DNA of 58,437 bases from Pseudomonas fluorescens. GTDB taxonomy: Bacteria > Pseudomonadota > Gammaproteobacteria > Pseudomonadales > Pseudomonadaceae. Shown here in pieces: positions 33,907 through 42,098 of the stretch (within the stretch, counting starts at the first letter, position 1; the number at the start of each line of letters is the position of its first letter). The translations under genes were made by a program, and so were the position numbers. Where the stretch lies: NCBI RefSeq assembly GCF_018614655.1, contig NZ_JAGGOG010000028.1, forward strand, positions 1 through 58,437, in the 5' to 3' direction. Under the pieces are notes generated by a model. The model was given only the letters and a program-made list of their open reading frames with translations, did no database searches and was not told where the DNA came from.

Positions 33907-35917
33907 GAGACTTTTCCTGCCGCCGCTCGAATTCGGCTAGAGCCCAAAGCGGGAAAACGCTGTTGTATAGCCTGTAGTCGAGCATGGCTGTACCAAAGAA
34001 CGCACCGTTCACCCCGTCATGCGGCCAACCCCCGTCCGGTTGCTGCCGGCCGATCAGCCAAACAGCAGCGCGATGCAGACAGCTTTCAGCTCCGTCCGTC
34101 GCGACGAGCAGCGCCAGCATTGCCCATGCCGTGCTGGGAATACGACCGTGTCGGCTTGGGACATAAGTGCGCGAGAGGCAACCCGAGAAATGTTCTCCCC
34201 AGGCACCATTGCTTCGCTGGGTCGACCGCAACCAAGTGGCGGCCCGGCAAAGTGCCGCGTGCGAGCCATTGCAGCCAGCAGCACGCAACCCCCATAGCGC
34301 AAAGAGAGTGCCGTACACGCGATTTATCCCCCAGAATCCTGGCCAAGATCCGTCGTCCAATTGCTGCGCAAGTAGAAAATGGCGCCCCCGCTGTAATGCC
34401 GACGCCATTCGGTCGCAGAGCGTGGTGTCGTGAATCAGCGTAGCGGCTTCCGCTAGTGCGCTCAGGCACGAGCCAGTGCACTCGACATAGGAGCGTTCAG
34501 TCATACATTGGCCGAACATTTCGGACGGGTTCAGGCGCTCCAGAAAGGAACCACCTCGGTTCCGCTCATATGTAGCGAAGCCGCCATCGGAGTTCTGGCG
34601 CTCGAGAATGAAGCGTACGGCGGCTTCCAGTCGGTCTGTGTCGCTCGTGTCAGCAAGGGAAAAGTGATGCCTCACGGTGCAAAGGGCGAAAAGTGCTTCA
34701 GCGGTGCAATCACTAACCGGCCAGCGATGGTCATTTTCGCCGAAGCACCATCCCCCATCGATCGGATCTCGATACATCGGGTCCGCGCTTTCTAGGGGGA
34801 AGAGGTTTTGCCGTGACCGGAGACGCTGGGCGGCACATAAGATTGCCGAACTGATCCTCGAAGAATCAAGACGCTTAGCGCAAAGTGCCTGAAGTGCGAA
34901 TGCCGTATCCCACATGGCCGATCGAGCGCCGGCATAACGAAGCCCCCGCGACTCATCCCGCCAGGCCCATGTCTCCAGTCCGGCCATGCTGCGTTTCGCG
35001 ACATCGCTGCCTGGAGCATCGAACCACAATGCGAGTGTGTTCAACACCGCGTTGACTGGGGACAATCCCTGAAAGTTCGTCGCGCGCTGCTCGAAGAGAA
35101 TGCCGGCGCGGCATAGTTCAAGAGCTCGGGCACGAAGGCACCCGGCGCCCGGAACGAGATGGCGCCAACGCTCTGCTACTCGGGTAGTTTCGTACAGAGC
35201 ACGGAGAATGTATCCAGGCCGCACATATGCATCTGTTGCAGCAAGGGCGTGGCGTTGCGCACCGCTCGATCCGCGCTGATCGGTTCCGAAGATGGCATGA
35301 CGAAGCTCTTTGGCGATCGGCCCGATGTCGAACTCAGCTCGTCTCCCCCAAAGATAAGCCATCACCAAATATATATTTCGTGTATGGCAATAGAAGTGAT
35401 GTGGCGAGAATGGACATGCTTTCGGAATCAAGAAGATCTCCGGCGGAACCGGGTGCAGATCACGTCGGTCATATACACCGATAAGTGATAACCAGAACTT
35501 CCCCCAGCTTGGAAGCCCCCACGCCTCATCCATTTTCGTCGCCATGAACTTCCGAGCGGGAATCAGCAACGGATCATCGTCTGTAACGCCAAGCAGACGG
35601 GCCGCCACATAAACTAAGACGGTCACGAATCGGTAGGAATTGCTTTCTGGATGCAATCCCCATCCGCCATCTGGTAGGCGTGTGACGGCGAAGTACGTGA
35701 GGATCTCGGCCCGACTCTCCGTCCCCACTCCCACGCCGGTCGCAATCTTTGCAATTACGATCTGAGCAGTGATAACTGGGCACCAGACGACCTCCCCCTC
35801 GAAACTGCCGTTGACGTTCTGCTTCGATACAAGTGCCGCAGCAGCTCGGTCAATCGAGGAGCTCAACACCGACGCGGAAACAACTATCGCCCGCGTCATT
35901 ATTGCATCACTAATCAT
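33899..35917 (-). CDS. Oxidosqualene-cyclase-type triterpene cyclase
   Basis: A 672-residue prenyltransferase-like (alpha/alpha-barrel) cyclase with QW repeats (QNVNGSFEG, LPDGGWGLH, QNSDGGFATYE, QQLDDGSWPGFWG, QRSNGAWGEHF, QQPDGGWPHDG). The catalytic motif is VSDCTAEAL with Asp403-Cys404, the oxidosqualene cyclase form; squalene-hopene cyclases carry DXDDTA. A second OSC hallmark, NPSEMFGQ then SYVECTGSC (Cys480), lies 77 residues on, against 78 (Asp455 to Cys533) in human lanosterol synthase. YCHTRNIYLVMAYLWGRR also follows OSCs. It should cyclise 2,3-oxidosqualene at the membrane surface to a lanosterol/cycloartenol-like or other polycyclic alcohol; the exact product is not readable. It overlaps the epoxidase-like fragment by 8 bases. 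Confidence 0.88.
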   Translation of the reverse strand: MISDAIMTRAIVVSASVLSSSIDRAAAALVSKQNVNGSFEGEVVWCPVITAQIVIAKIATGVGVGTESRAEILTYFAVTRLPDGGWGLHPESNSYRFVTVLVYVAARLLGVTDDDPLLIPARKFMATKMDEAWGLPSWGKFWLSLIGVYDRRDLHPVPPEIFLIPKACPFSPHHFYCHTRNIYLVMAYLWGRRAEFDIGPIAKELRHAIFGTDQRGSSGAQRHALAATDAYVRPGYILRALYETTRVAERWRHLVPGAGCLRARALELCRAGILFEQRATNFQGLSPVNAVLNTLALWFDAPGSDVAKRSMAGLETWAWRDESRGLRYAGARSAMWDTAFALQALCAKRLDSSRISSAILCAAQRLRSRQNLFPLESADPMYRDPIDGGWCFGENDHRWPVSDCTAEALFALCTVRHHFSLADTSDTDRLEAAVRFILERQNSDGGFATYERNRGGSFLERLNPSEMFGQCMTERSYVECTGSCLSALAEAATLIHDTTLCDRMASALQRGRHFLLAQQLDDGSWPGFWGINRVYGTLFALWGLRAAGCNGSHAALCRAATWLRSTQRSNGAWGEHFSGCLSRTYVPSRHGRIPSTAWAMLALLVATDGAESCLHRAAVWLIGRQQPDGGWPHDGVNGAFFGTAMLDYRLYNSVFPLWALAEFERRQEKSRD

Positions 35918-36000
35918 TTGAGGCCCCGCTTTCCGGAAGGTCTGACTCCAATGTTGTCGCAGATCCGCTTAATGGCGAAAAGCAAAATAAAGCTACCAAT

Positions 36001-36515
36001 TCAGAGATTTCTGACGTCACCCCGTGCTCTATGTCTGGATCTGCGCGGGAGGCGATAGGTAACCATCGTCGCTATCGCGACCGAGAATTCGACATGGCGA
36101 TGTCGACGAGCTCTAGGATAGGGATGCATCGAATAAGCGATACGTTGCACAATGAACTCACTGAAACCAGCGGGCATCGGCGGTATCGTCGCCGGCGACA
36201 GGTTCTCCGCTGATCCAGCGGCACAACACGGGAACGACGAGGAAATGTCGCGTGCCCCCTTTGTCTGGTGACTCATCGAAGCATGGAAGGCTGGAGGCAG
36301 GCGAAATGGTGAAGCAATAATTTGCGTCTCCTCCAGCAATTCGCGAACCACCGCTGACGGAATTGATTCGCGACGTTCGACTCGCCCGCCAGGGAAACAC
36401 CATCGCCCGGGGTCGCGAGCATGAGAACGTTGAACCGTCAAGACTTTCTCGTTTAGAACGACGATAGCAAGCACCGCGCTGACTGGCTGTGTCACGGTTG
36501 CGACCGGCGCGGGCA
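36001..36515 (-). pseudogene. Nudix hydrolase, frameshifted
   Basis: From an ATG at about 36515 the minus strand gives VSAVLAIVVLNEKVLTVQRS and the Nudix box FPGGRVERRESIPSAVVREL followed by LEETQI. After TQI the sense continues in another frame (CFDESPDKGGTRHFLVVPVL, GEPVAGDDTADARWF) and returns near the end (FIVQRIAYSM). Two frame changes make it a probable pseudogene. It lies upstream of the cyclase on the same strand; a diphosphate-hydrolysing role in the cluster is conceivable but speculative. Confidence 0.65.
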
Positions 36516-36579
36516 TGATTTGATGGGTATCAAATCGTGTTTCGCGACCATACTCTCGGCCCGACAGCATCAAAATTTG

Positions 36580-36859
36580 ACTGGATTATTAACCAAAATA
36601 GTTCAAAGCATAGGAATGTCAATAATTCCTATTCTTCAAGGGCGGCCGAAAAAACACGGTCAGCGCTTTTCTCTCGAAAGACGAGTGTCAGTTAAAGCGT
36701 TTCTCATGCACCCATAACGTCGAGAACTGGCTAAATTAGCGATTTTTCTACAATTTCCAAGATTTTAGGCGCAACTTCCCTGCATCAGGCCCGCATGCAC
36801 CTCAATTGAGCGCTGCCTTGGGTGTTGTTGATCAGGCCCTCCACGGTCAGACCGGACAC
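36580..36859. other. Gap with no recognised gene
   Basis: It is AT-rich near 36580-36640 and 36735-36765. No protein is recognisable. It separates the cluster from the chimeric IS5/Tn3 debris. Confidence 0.35.
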
Positions 36860-37035
36860 GGCACCGGTGTAAGTCATCTCAGGATCGCGCTTACCTTCTC
36901 GGTTCTTGACCGAAGGCGGCGCGGCGATCAGGGTAGCATCGACAATGGTGCCTTCCTTGACAGCAGACCACGACTGGCCAGATGCTGATTGATCGCTTCA
37001 AACAGCACTCGCGTCAGCTGATGGGTTTCCAGCAG
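36860..37035 (-). mobile_element. Internal fragment of an IS5-family transposase
   Basis: The minus strand reads LETHQLTRVLFEAINQHLAS and then, after a lost base, GTIVDATLIAAPPSVKNREG, matching residues about 120-170 of the complete transposase at 55096-56091. It joins a Tn3 transposase fragment directly at 37035/37036, giving one chimeric open frame. Confidence 0.85.
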
Positions 37036-37500
37036 GGCTTGGCCGATGCGTCCATAAAGTCGCACCTTGGCGTTGATCGCTTTTCCGGATGCCTGGAACT
37101 GTTTCTGGTGTTTATTCTTGGCTGCGTTAAACAGCTTGCCCAGGATACGATCGTGCCGGTCAATGATTTCGTCAGTGACGGTGGCCATGCCCTCGATGGC
37201 CAGCGCCACGAGGGTAGCGTAGCGCCGTTGCAGCTCGAACTTAGCCAAGTCAGCAGGCATCATTTGGCCACCTTCACGGGCAATCTTGAGCAGGCGATTC
37301 TGGTGAACCAGGCGTTCGATGCCTGCAGGTAGATCGAGAGCCTGCCAGGCTTTGAGGCGCTCGATATGTTCAAGCATGTGCCGTGAGTTCGGTTTAACCG
37401 GCGACTGGCGCAGCCAGGCCAACCAGGTGGTCTGGCCTTTATCTCGGCGTTTGAGGAGGCGCCATCGAGACCACGGCGGAATTCGAAAGAGGCTCGGACA
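37036..37500 (-). mobile_element. tnpA: Tn3-family transposase (TnpA) fragment
   Basis: The minus strand encodes TWLAWLRQSPVKPNSRHMLE, ERLVHQNRLLKIAREGGQM and LAIEGMATVTDEIIDRHDRI then YGRIGQALLE, a central piece of a Tn3-type transposase. It is fused at one side to the IS5 fragment and at the other to the right direct-repeat copy at 37501. It probably marks one end of the rearrangement that brought in the cluster. Confidence 0.8.
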
Positions 37501-37879
37501 GAGGCGGCGCGTTTCTACCGGCGTTTCTACCGGCGTTTCGGTTTTGAAGTTTCGCCGCCCGGCGATCAACACCTACTGCTCTTGCTCAAGGATGCGCGGA
37601 AGCTTCTGAATATATCCTGATGCACAAGGCGCCCGTAACGGGCGCCTTTTATCTGTCCAACCATGAACCGAATGCAACTGCTTGCAAGATCGAAGTCGGC
37701 AGGCGCCCTGCTGACAGATCAATGGTTACTCAAATATAACTGAGCCAGTTTCCGTACTGCGCTCATCATCGACTATCAATACAGTAGCGGTCACTACGTT
37801 ATTTTTCAGCTTTGGTTCGGGCCACGACAGTCATGTCTTCCGCCTTGATCTCCATTACCTCGCCTGACACAAAACTCAG
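37501..37879. repeat. Direct repeat, right copy, flanking the terpenoid cluster
   Basis: Second copy of the segment at 21230-21596. It begins with the last 35 or so codons of the GNAT toxin (with a 12-base tandem duplication, so FYRRFYRRFGF), continues with the terminator, and runs into the intact small periplasmic-protein gene. Homology to the left copy stops at 37879. Confidence 0.9.
37628..37650 (+). terminator. Terminator copy within the right direct repeat
   Basis: GGCGCCCG, TAA, CGGGCGCC, TTTT, the same hairpin as at 21345. It now terminates only the GNAT fragment. Confidence 0.85.
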
Positions 37880-38074
37880 CGATACTTTTGCATCCCCTTT
37901 CAAACTCAACCCACCAGCATCCGCTGCCTGCCTCACCGCCGAAGCATCAACTCGCACTGACGCAGGAACCGCGAGCGTGGCTACGACCTTTCCGTCATCA
38001 AGCATAATAGTTTTCGTCGGTGAGTCATTCGCCATGGCGATCGAGCAAAATAGCAATACCGGTATAAACAGCAA
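37799..38074 (-). CDS. Small periplasmic protein of unknown function
   Basis: A 91-residue exported protein: signal peptide MLFIPVLLFCSIAMA, then LDDGKVVATLAVPASVRVDA, ADAGGLSLKGDAKVSLSFVS and a short charged end. I do not recognise the family. It is the complete version of the gene whose last ~30 codons remain at 21486-21596, so before the cluster arrived it stood tail-to-tail with the GNAT toxin gene. Confidence 0.7.
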   Translation of the reverse strand: MLFIPVLLFCSIAMANDSPTKTIMLDDGKVVATLAVPASVRVDASAVRQAADAGGLSLKGDAKVSLSFVSGEVMEIKAEDMTVVARTKAEK

Positions 38075-38491
38075 AAATTTCGCACTGATCGCCCCCCCCC
38101 TCCAATGAGGTCAATTCGGAGCAGTCATTAATGCAAGGCCAATATGACATATGCATTACACACTTTATGGCTCCTTGCATCGCCGAAGCAAAGCAGAAAA
38201 ACCAAGAACATTATCAAAAATAAACCAAATTTCTTTTCAGCACGCGAATCACTCGCGCGAGCCGCCCCATCTAAAGTGCAAAATAATATTTCAGTGTGAC
38301 TAAACAGTCACATGCAATCCCATCCATTCCGCCCTACACGCCGGGGGCTTTCCAGTCTCAACGCAAAACCTATGTGCCATCGCTCACCGCTGGATGTGGT
38401 CTCATGGCCACTTGCACCGAGGCGTTTCCTACCCTACATATTCTGTTGAGTAACGGCATAAAGCCAACGATGCACCAATAAGGAAATGACC
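38075..38491. other. AT-rich gap and leader ahead of the methyltransferase
   Basis: I see no gene. 38110-38300 is strongly AT-rich. From 38330 a more GC-rich leader (CGCCGGGGGC, 38339-38348) precedes the methyltransferase gene. The ICE core gene for the TIGR03757 (PFL_4709) protein would be expected hereabouts in related elements and is not found. Confidence 0.4.
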
Positions 38492-39337
38492 ATGGAAAAT
38501 ACGCCTCCTGCAATTCTTCAGCTTGACCGCTCCCGTCATGAATACACCGCTACTTGGCAAGTAAACGCTAAAGATCATCATGATCAAGGTCACTACGACT
38601 GGATGACTTCACAGGTTTTCGACTACCCCCGAATCCTTGAGATCGGTTGCGGTGTTGGGCACTCCACGCTGGCCCTACTGAAAAATGGCCATACCGTTGT
38701 CTGCATTGAGGAAAACCCCTATTGCATCTCTGCCACACAAACCTTACTGACTGAACACGGGTATTCAGTCGCCGTCATTGAGCGCGGCACCCCTTATTTC
38801 ATTGATGACCACACCTACCATATTCAATACGAAGGTGTCGGTAGTACGCCCAATGCAGACTGCCTGCTGATCGAGGGAGATGCGCTGGGTGACCCACAAC
38901 TTGAAGCCTGGCTGAAACAGCAACCGCGCTTCGATGCCATGGCGTGCTGGCTGTTAGGCACGCACAGTTCACGCGGGCACAACATTCTCATCGACACGCG
39001 CCTGATCCCCTCCGCTTTTGAGCACCGCATCTTCGTACAAAACAACCTCTACGAACTGGCTGATGAGATACTCCGTAACGGAGGCATTTTGAATGTCATC
39101 GATCGACTGCAAACACCAAATACTGACACCCTGAGAGAGGCTGTTCTGGATGGCCACCGCGATCAGGCCAGGGTCACTTCGCTGAACGTGCAGCAGCTGG
39201 AACATACGCCCTTTGTGAACAGTGAACGCGAGGGTGCCATGCGCTTGATGTTGACCACACCGGTGCCAGAAGCAGCCACTAATGGCCCCGTGGCGCTATC
39301 GCTGGTCTCTGTTACATCACGCAAACCCTGCACGTGA
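38492..39337 (+). CDS. Class I SAM-dependent methyltransferase (ICE accessory)
   Basis: A 281-residue protein. ATG 38492 was chosen because AAGGA lies 7 bases before it; ATG 38486 is too close to that site. The SAM loop is ILEIGCGVGHSTLALL (about residues 46-61), followed by VVCIEENP. The second half (FDAMACWLLGTHSSRGHNIL) is specific to a methyltransferase group found at this point of ICE transfer regions. The substrate is unknown. It has no sterol-methyltransferase motifs and is unrelated to the enzyme at 32474. Confidence 0.75.
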   Translation: MENTPPAILQLDRSRHEYTATWQVNAKDHHDQGHYDWMTSQVFDYPRILEIGCGVGHSTLALLKNGHTVVCIEENPYCISATQTLLTEHGYSVAVIERGTPYFIDDHTYHIQYEGVGSTPNADCLLIEGDALGDPQLEAWLKQQPRFDAMACWLLGTHSSRGHNILIDTRLIPSAFEHRIFVQNNLYELADEILRNGGILNVIDRLQTPNTDTLREAVLDGHRDQARVTSLNVQQLEHTPFVNSEREGAMRLMLTTPVPEAATNGPVALSLVSVTSRKPCT

Positions 39338-39448
39338 ATAGCTAAGATCGCAGGCCGAATCCGGACACCGGTTCGGCCTGATTGTTTGAGGTGCTGCGCT
39401 GCTGCCCTTGATTCAATCGCCTGCATTTCACGCTTGCAGGATTCGATC

Positions 39449-40399
39449 ATGGCCGCGCTTCGCTTTGCCCTTCACCGCAGCATCCTGGCCGGTGTGCTGG
39501 GCCTTCCCGCTGCGTCGATGGCACTCAACACCGCTGATGTCACGATCTCGACAGCCTCACCAGACTGCCTGAGCTACCGCGTTGTCGGCGTCTGTTACTG
39601 GCTGTTCTGTACACCGTTTGGCTGCAAGGTCCGCACCTCGCCGAAAGTCCGTCACTACGTGCCCGATGCCGTCGTCGCCAGCTACACCCCCACCGGTGAA
39701 AACCCGTGGCGCGATGTTCGAGCGTTGAGTCCAAGCAACCCAACCGGACAGAGCGGCGCCGCTCACACTTCAGGCAACAGCCATGAGAGCCCGGCGCTAC
39801 GCTTCAAGAACGCCGATGTGATCGGCCATCCGGGGAGCTGGACGTTCAGTCAGTTCGCCGGGCAGTTTGGTTACACCTGCGCCGGCGCAGGCACTGCCTT
39901 CATGCCCTACCTGCTCAGTACCCTCGACACCCTGGCCTGGCGCTATGGAGTACCGGAAGCCGTCTATCCCGAAGCATTAACACCAGGGTTTCGAGAAATA
40001 GGCAGCCGTGCGCACTCAGATTTGTGGGGCCACCTCTACCCCAGAAGCGGTTTCGTTCAGCAGACCGACGACTACAAAGCCGCTGCCGTGATCGCCCAAC
40101 GTGCCGGCGACATCGTGACCCGAAAAGGCCAGGTGCATGTGTACCGGCCATTACTGGCAGACAAGCGAGACGGCTATTGGCCTGCGGGCGCGTTGCTGGA
40201 GAGTGAGGCCTCAACCGGCCAATGGCAGGAACTGACGCCTACCCTGTCCACTACCTGCGCCACCTTCCCACACTCGAACGCCGATGTTCAGGCCCGGCAA
40301 GGCGATTACGCCTGGGCGCTGTGGCGCCCCTACAGCTGTTGCGAACGGCGCGGGCAGATTTTCCTCGGCAGCGTCGATTTCGCGGGAGGCCGGCCATGA
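39449..40399 (+). CDS. TIGR03756-family transfer protein (PFL_4710), TraU-like
   Basis: A 316-residue exported protein, started at ATG 39449 rather than the upstream frame limit at 39386. After the signal it has a Cys-rich stretch (CLSYRVVGVCYWLFCTPFGC), then GSWTFSQFAGQFGYTCAGAG and WALWRPYSCCERRGQIFLG. This is the TraU-like family that opens transfer module 3. It is periplasmic and probably needs disulfide bonds. It overlaps the next gene by 4 bases. Confidence 0.87.
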   Translation: MAALRFALHRSILAGVLGLPAASMALNTADVTISTASPDCLSYRVVGVCYWLFCTPFGCKVRTSPKVRHYVPDAVVASYTPTGENPWRDVRALSPSNPTGQSGAAHTSGNSHESPALRFKNADVIGHPGSWTFSQFAGQFGYTCAGAGTAFMPYLLSTLDTLAWRYGVPEAVYPEALTPGFREIGSRAHSDLWGHLYPRSGFVQQTDDYKAAAVIAQRAGDIVTRKGQVHVYRPLLADKRDGYWPAGALLESEASTGQWQELTPTLSTTCATFPHSNADVQARQGDYAWALWRPYSCCERRGQIFLGSVDFAGGRP

Positions 40400-41778
40400 A
40401 CAGCCTTTCGTGCACACTCCTGGCCGGACTTCTGGTGGCGGCCAGCACTGTGCATTCCGCTGAGACAACTGACAACAAGCGTGGTTACGAAATCAACGGA
40501 AGCGTGCTGGGTGACGATGTGCTGTACAGCATCGGGGGTGGCAGCGCGGTGTCCATGAGTGGCGCACCGGACATGCGCAGTCTCGGGGTCGGCGTGGGTT
40601 GGAACAGCAACCTGATCTGCGGAAACATGGACCTCAGCACCACCTTGCAGAACCAGCTCAACGGCGTGACCAACGGTTTTCAGACGATCATGAGTTCGGT
40701 CATTCAAAACGCCAGCCGTGCAGTGGCCTCACTGCCCGCGATGATCATCCAGCGGGCGGACCCGGCGCTGTACAACTTGCTCAGCAACGGCATCCTCCAG
40801 GCGCGGCTGGACTTCGACCGATCCAAGGCCAATTGCCAGGCCATGGCCAACCGCATGGCCGACATGGCCGGTGCGCAGCTGGGCTGGGATCAACTGGCGC
40901 AAGGACAAGCCCTGGGGCAATCGACCTCGCCTCAGAACACCGACGCGGTAGCCGCCATTGAGCAATCGGAACGGGAGCGCGGCAACCAGGGCGTGCCCTG
41001 GGTCGGTGGTCAGCAGGCGGGTGGGCGGGGCCAGGCCCCTATCAAGCTGATCAGCGATGTCAGTAAGGCTGGCTACAACCTGCTCAACGGCCGCCAGGTC
41101 GGTGATCGCTCCAGGGTGGACCAGGAACGCTGTGGCAACCGTCTAAGCTGCCAAACTTGGGATTCTCCGCAGACGGCGGCCGACTTCGCCACCCGCGTCT
41201 TGGGTGAGCGCGAACAGCGCACCTGCGATAACTGCACCAAGACCCAGACCACGCCCGGTGTCGGCCTGACGCCGCAGATCCAGGAAGCGTACGAAAAGAA
41301 ACTGCAAGCCTTGCAGGCATTGGTCAATGGCCGGACAGAACCCACCGCTGACCAACTGGCCGAAGCCGGCAGCCAGTCGCTGCCAATCACGCGCGGGGTG
41401 ATCGAGGCCTTGCGCGACGAAACCGACAGCCGCTTGCTGACCCAACGGCTAGCCTCCGAAGTGGCCCTGGCCAGCGTGCTGGAAAAAGCCCTGTTGCTAC
41501 AACGCACCCTGCTCGCCGGGCGCAAGGAGCCCAACGTTGCCATCAATGAACTGGCTCAGCAGGCCATCAGCAGTGACAGCGACACCCTGGCTCAGGAAAT
41601 CAACAGCCTCAAGACCGAGCTGGAGCTGCGTCAGACCTTGGCGGGTAACTCGGCCATGACCTTGATTCAGCGACACAGTACCCGCAGCAGCGGCTCACGT
41701 GGCGTGTACGAAGGCGACCCGACGCGCAACCGCGTCGATGAGATCGAAAAAGTGCCACCGACGGATACTCAGCCATGA
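40396..41778 (+). CDS. TIGR03755-family transfer protein (PFL_4711)
   Basis: A 460-residue exported protein (signal MNSLSCTLLAGLLVAASTVHS) started at ATG 40396; the frame upstream to 40222 lies inside the previous gene. It contains YEINGSVLGDDVLYSIGGG, SNLICGNMDL, a Cys pair region (RTCDNCTKTQTTPG) and a helical C-terminus. This is the TraH-like member of the mating-pair stabilisation set. It overlaps the neighbouring genes. Confidence 0.87.
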   Translation: MNSLSCTLLAGLLVAASTVHSAETTDNKRGYEINGSVLGDDVLYSIGGGSAVSMSGAPDMRSLGVGVGWNSNLICGNMDLSTTLQNQLNGVTNGFQTIMSSVIQNASRAVASLPAMIIQRADPALYNLLSNGILQARLDFDRSKANCQAMANRMADMAGAQLGWDQLAQGQALGQSTSPQNTDAVAAIEQSERERGNQGVPWVGGQQAGGRGQAPIKLISDVSKAGYNLLNGRQVGDRSRVDQERCGNRLSCQTWDSPQTAADFATRVLGEREQRTCDNCTKTQTTPGVGLTPQIQEAYEKKLQALQALVNGRTEPTADQLAEAGSQSLPITRGVIEALRDETDSRLLTQRLASEVALASVLEKALLLQRTLLAGRKEPNVAINELAQQAISSDSDTLAQEINSLKTELELRQTLAGNSAMTLIQRHSTRSSGSRGVYEGDPTRNRVDEIEKVPPTDTQP

Positions 41779-42098
41779 CCGTGCAACGGCAGGTGAGACA
41801 AGCGGTCATCGTGTTTGGCACAGCCGTGCTGGTTCTAGTCCTCGGCACAGGCGTCAGTCTGCTCGGCATCGCCCTGAGCGGTGGAGTGATCGAATGGCGC
41901 CAGTGGTTGGCCGATCACAGCGGCGCGTTTCGCATTTGGCGGTGTGTGCTGTACGCGGTAGCACTGGCGTACTGGATCCACCTGCGGCGTAGCCATCCCC
42001 TACTGCCACCTCTTCACCAACGCTTGCTGCGCCTGGAATACACGGTGATCGGCCTGTTGTTGCTGCTCGAACTGCAGGCCCTCGGAGGTCTGTCGTGA
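41775..42098 (+). CDS. Small ICE membrane protein
   Basis: A 107-residue protein with three hydrophobic segments (AVIVFGTAVLVLVLGTGVSL, IWRCVLYAVALAYWIHL, LEYTVIGLLLLLELQAL). It sits between the TIGR03755 gene and TraG and overlaps both, as in related elements. The function is unknown; it is probably an inner-membrane partner of TraG. Confidence 0.8.
   Translation: MTVQRQVRQAVIVFGTAVLVLVLGTGVSLLGIALSGGVIEWRQWLADHSGAFRIWRCVLYAVALAYWIHLRRSHPLLPPLHQRLLRLEYTVIGLLLLLELQALGGLS

Noticed and set aside
33899..35917. Annotation of the cyclase as squalene-hopene cyclase (hopanoid pathway)
   Set aside because: The catalytic motif is DCTAE with a downstream YVECT Cys, not DXDDTA, and no hpn genes accompany it.
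38492..39337. Treat this methyltransferase as part of the triterpenoid pathway
   Set aside because: It lies beyond the right direct repeat, has none of the SMT regions, and is a usual companion of ICE transfer genes.
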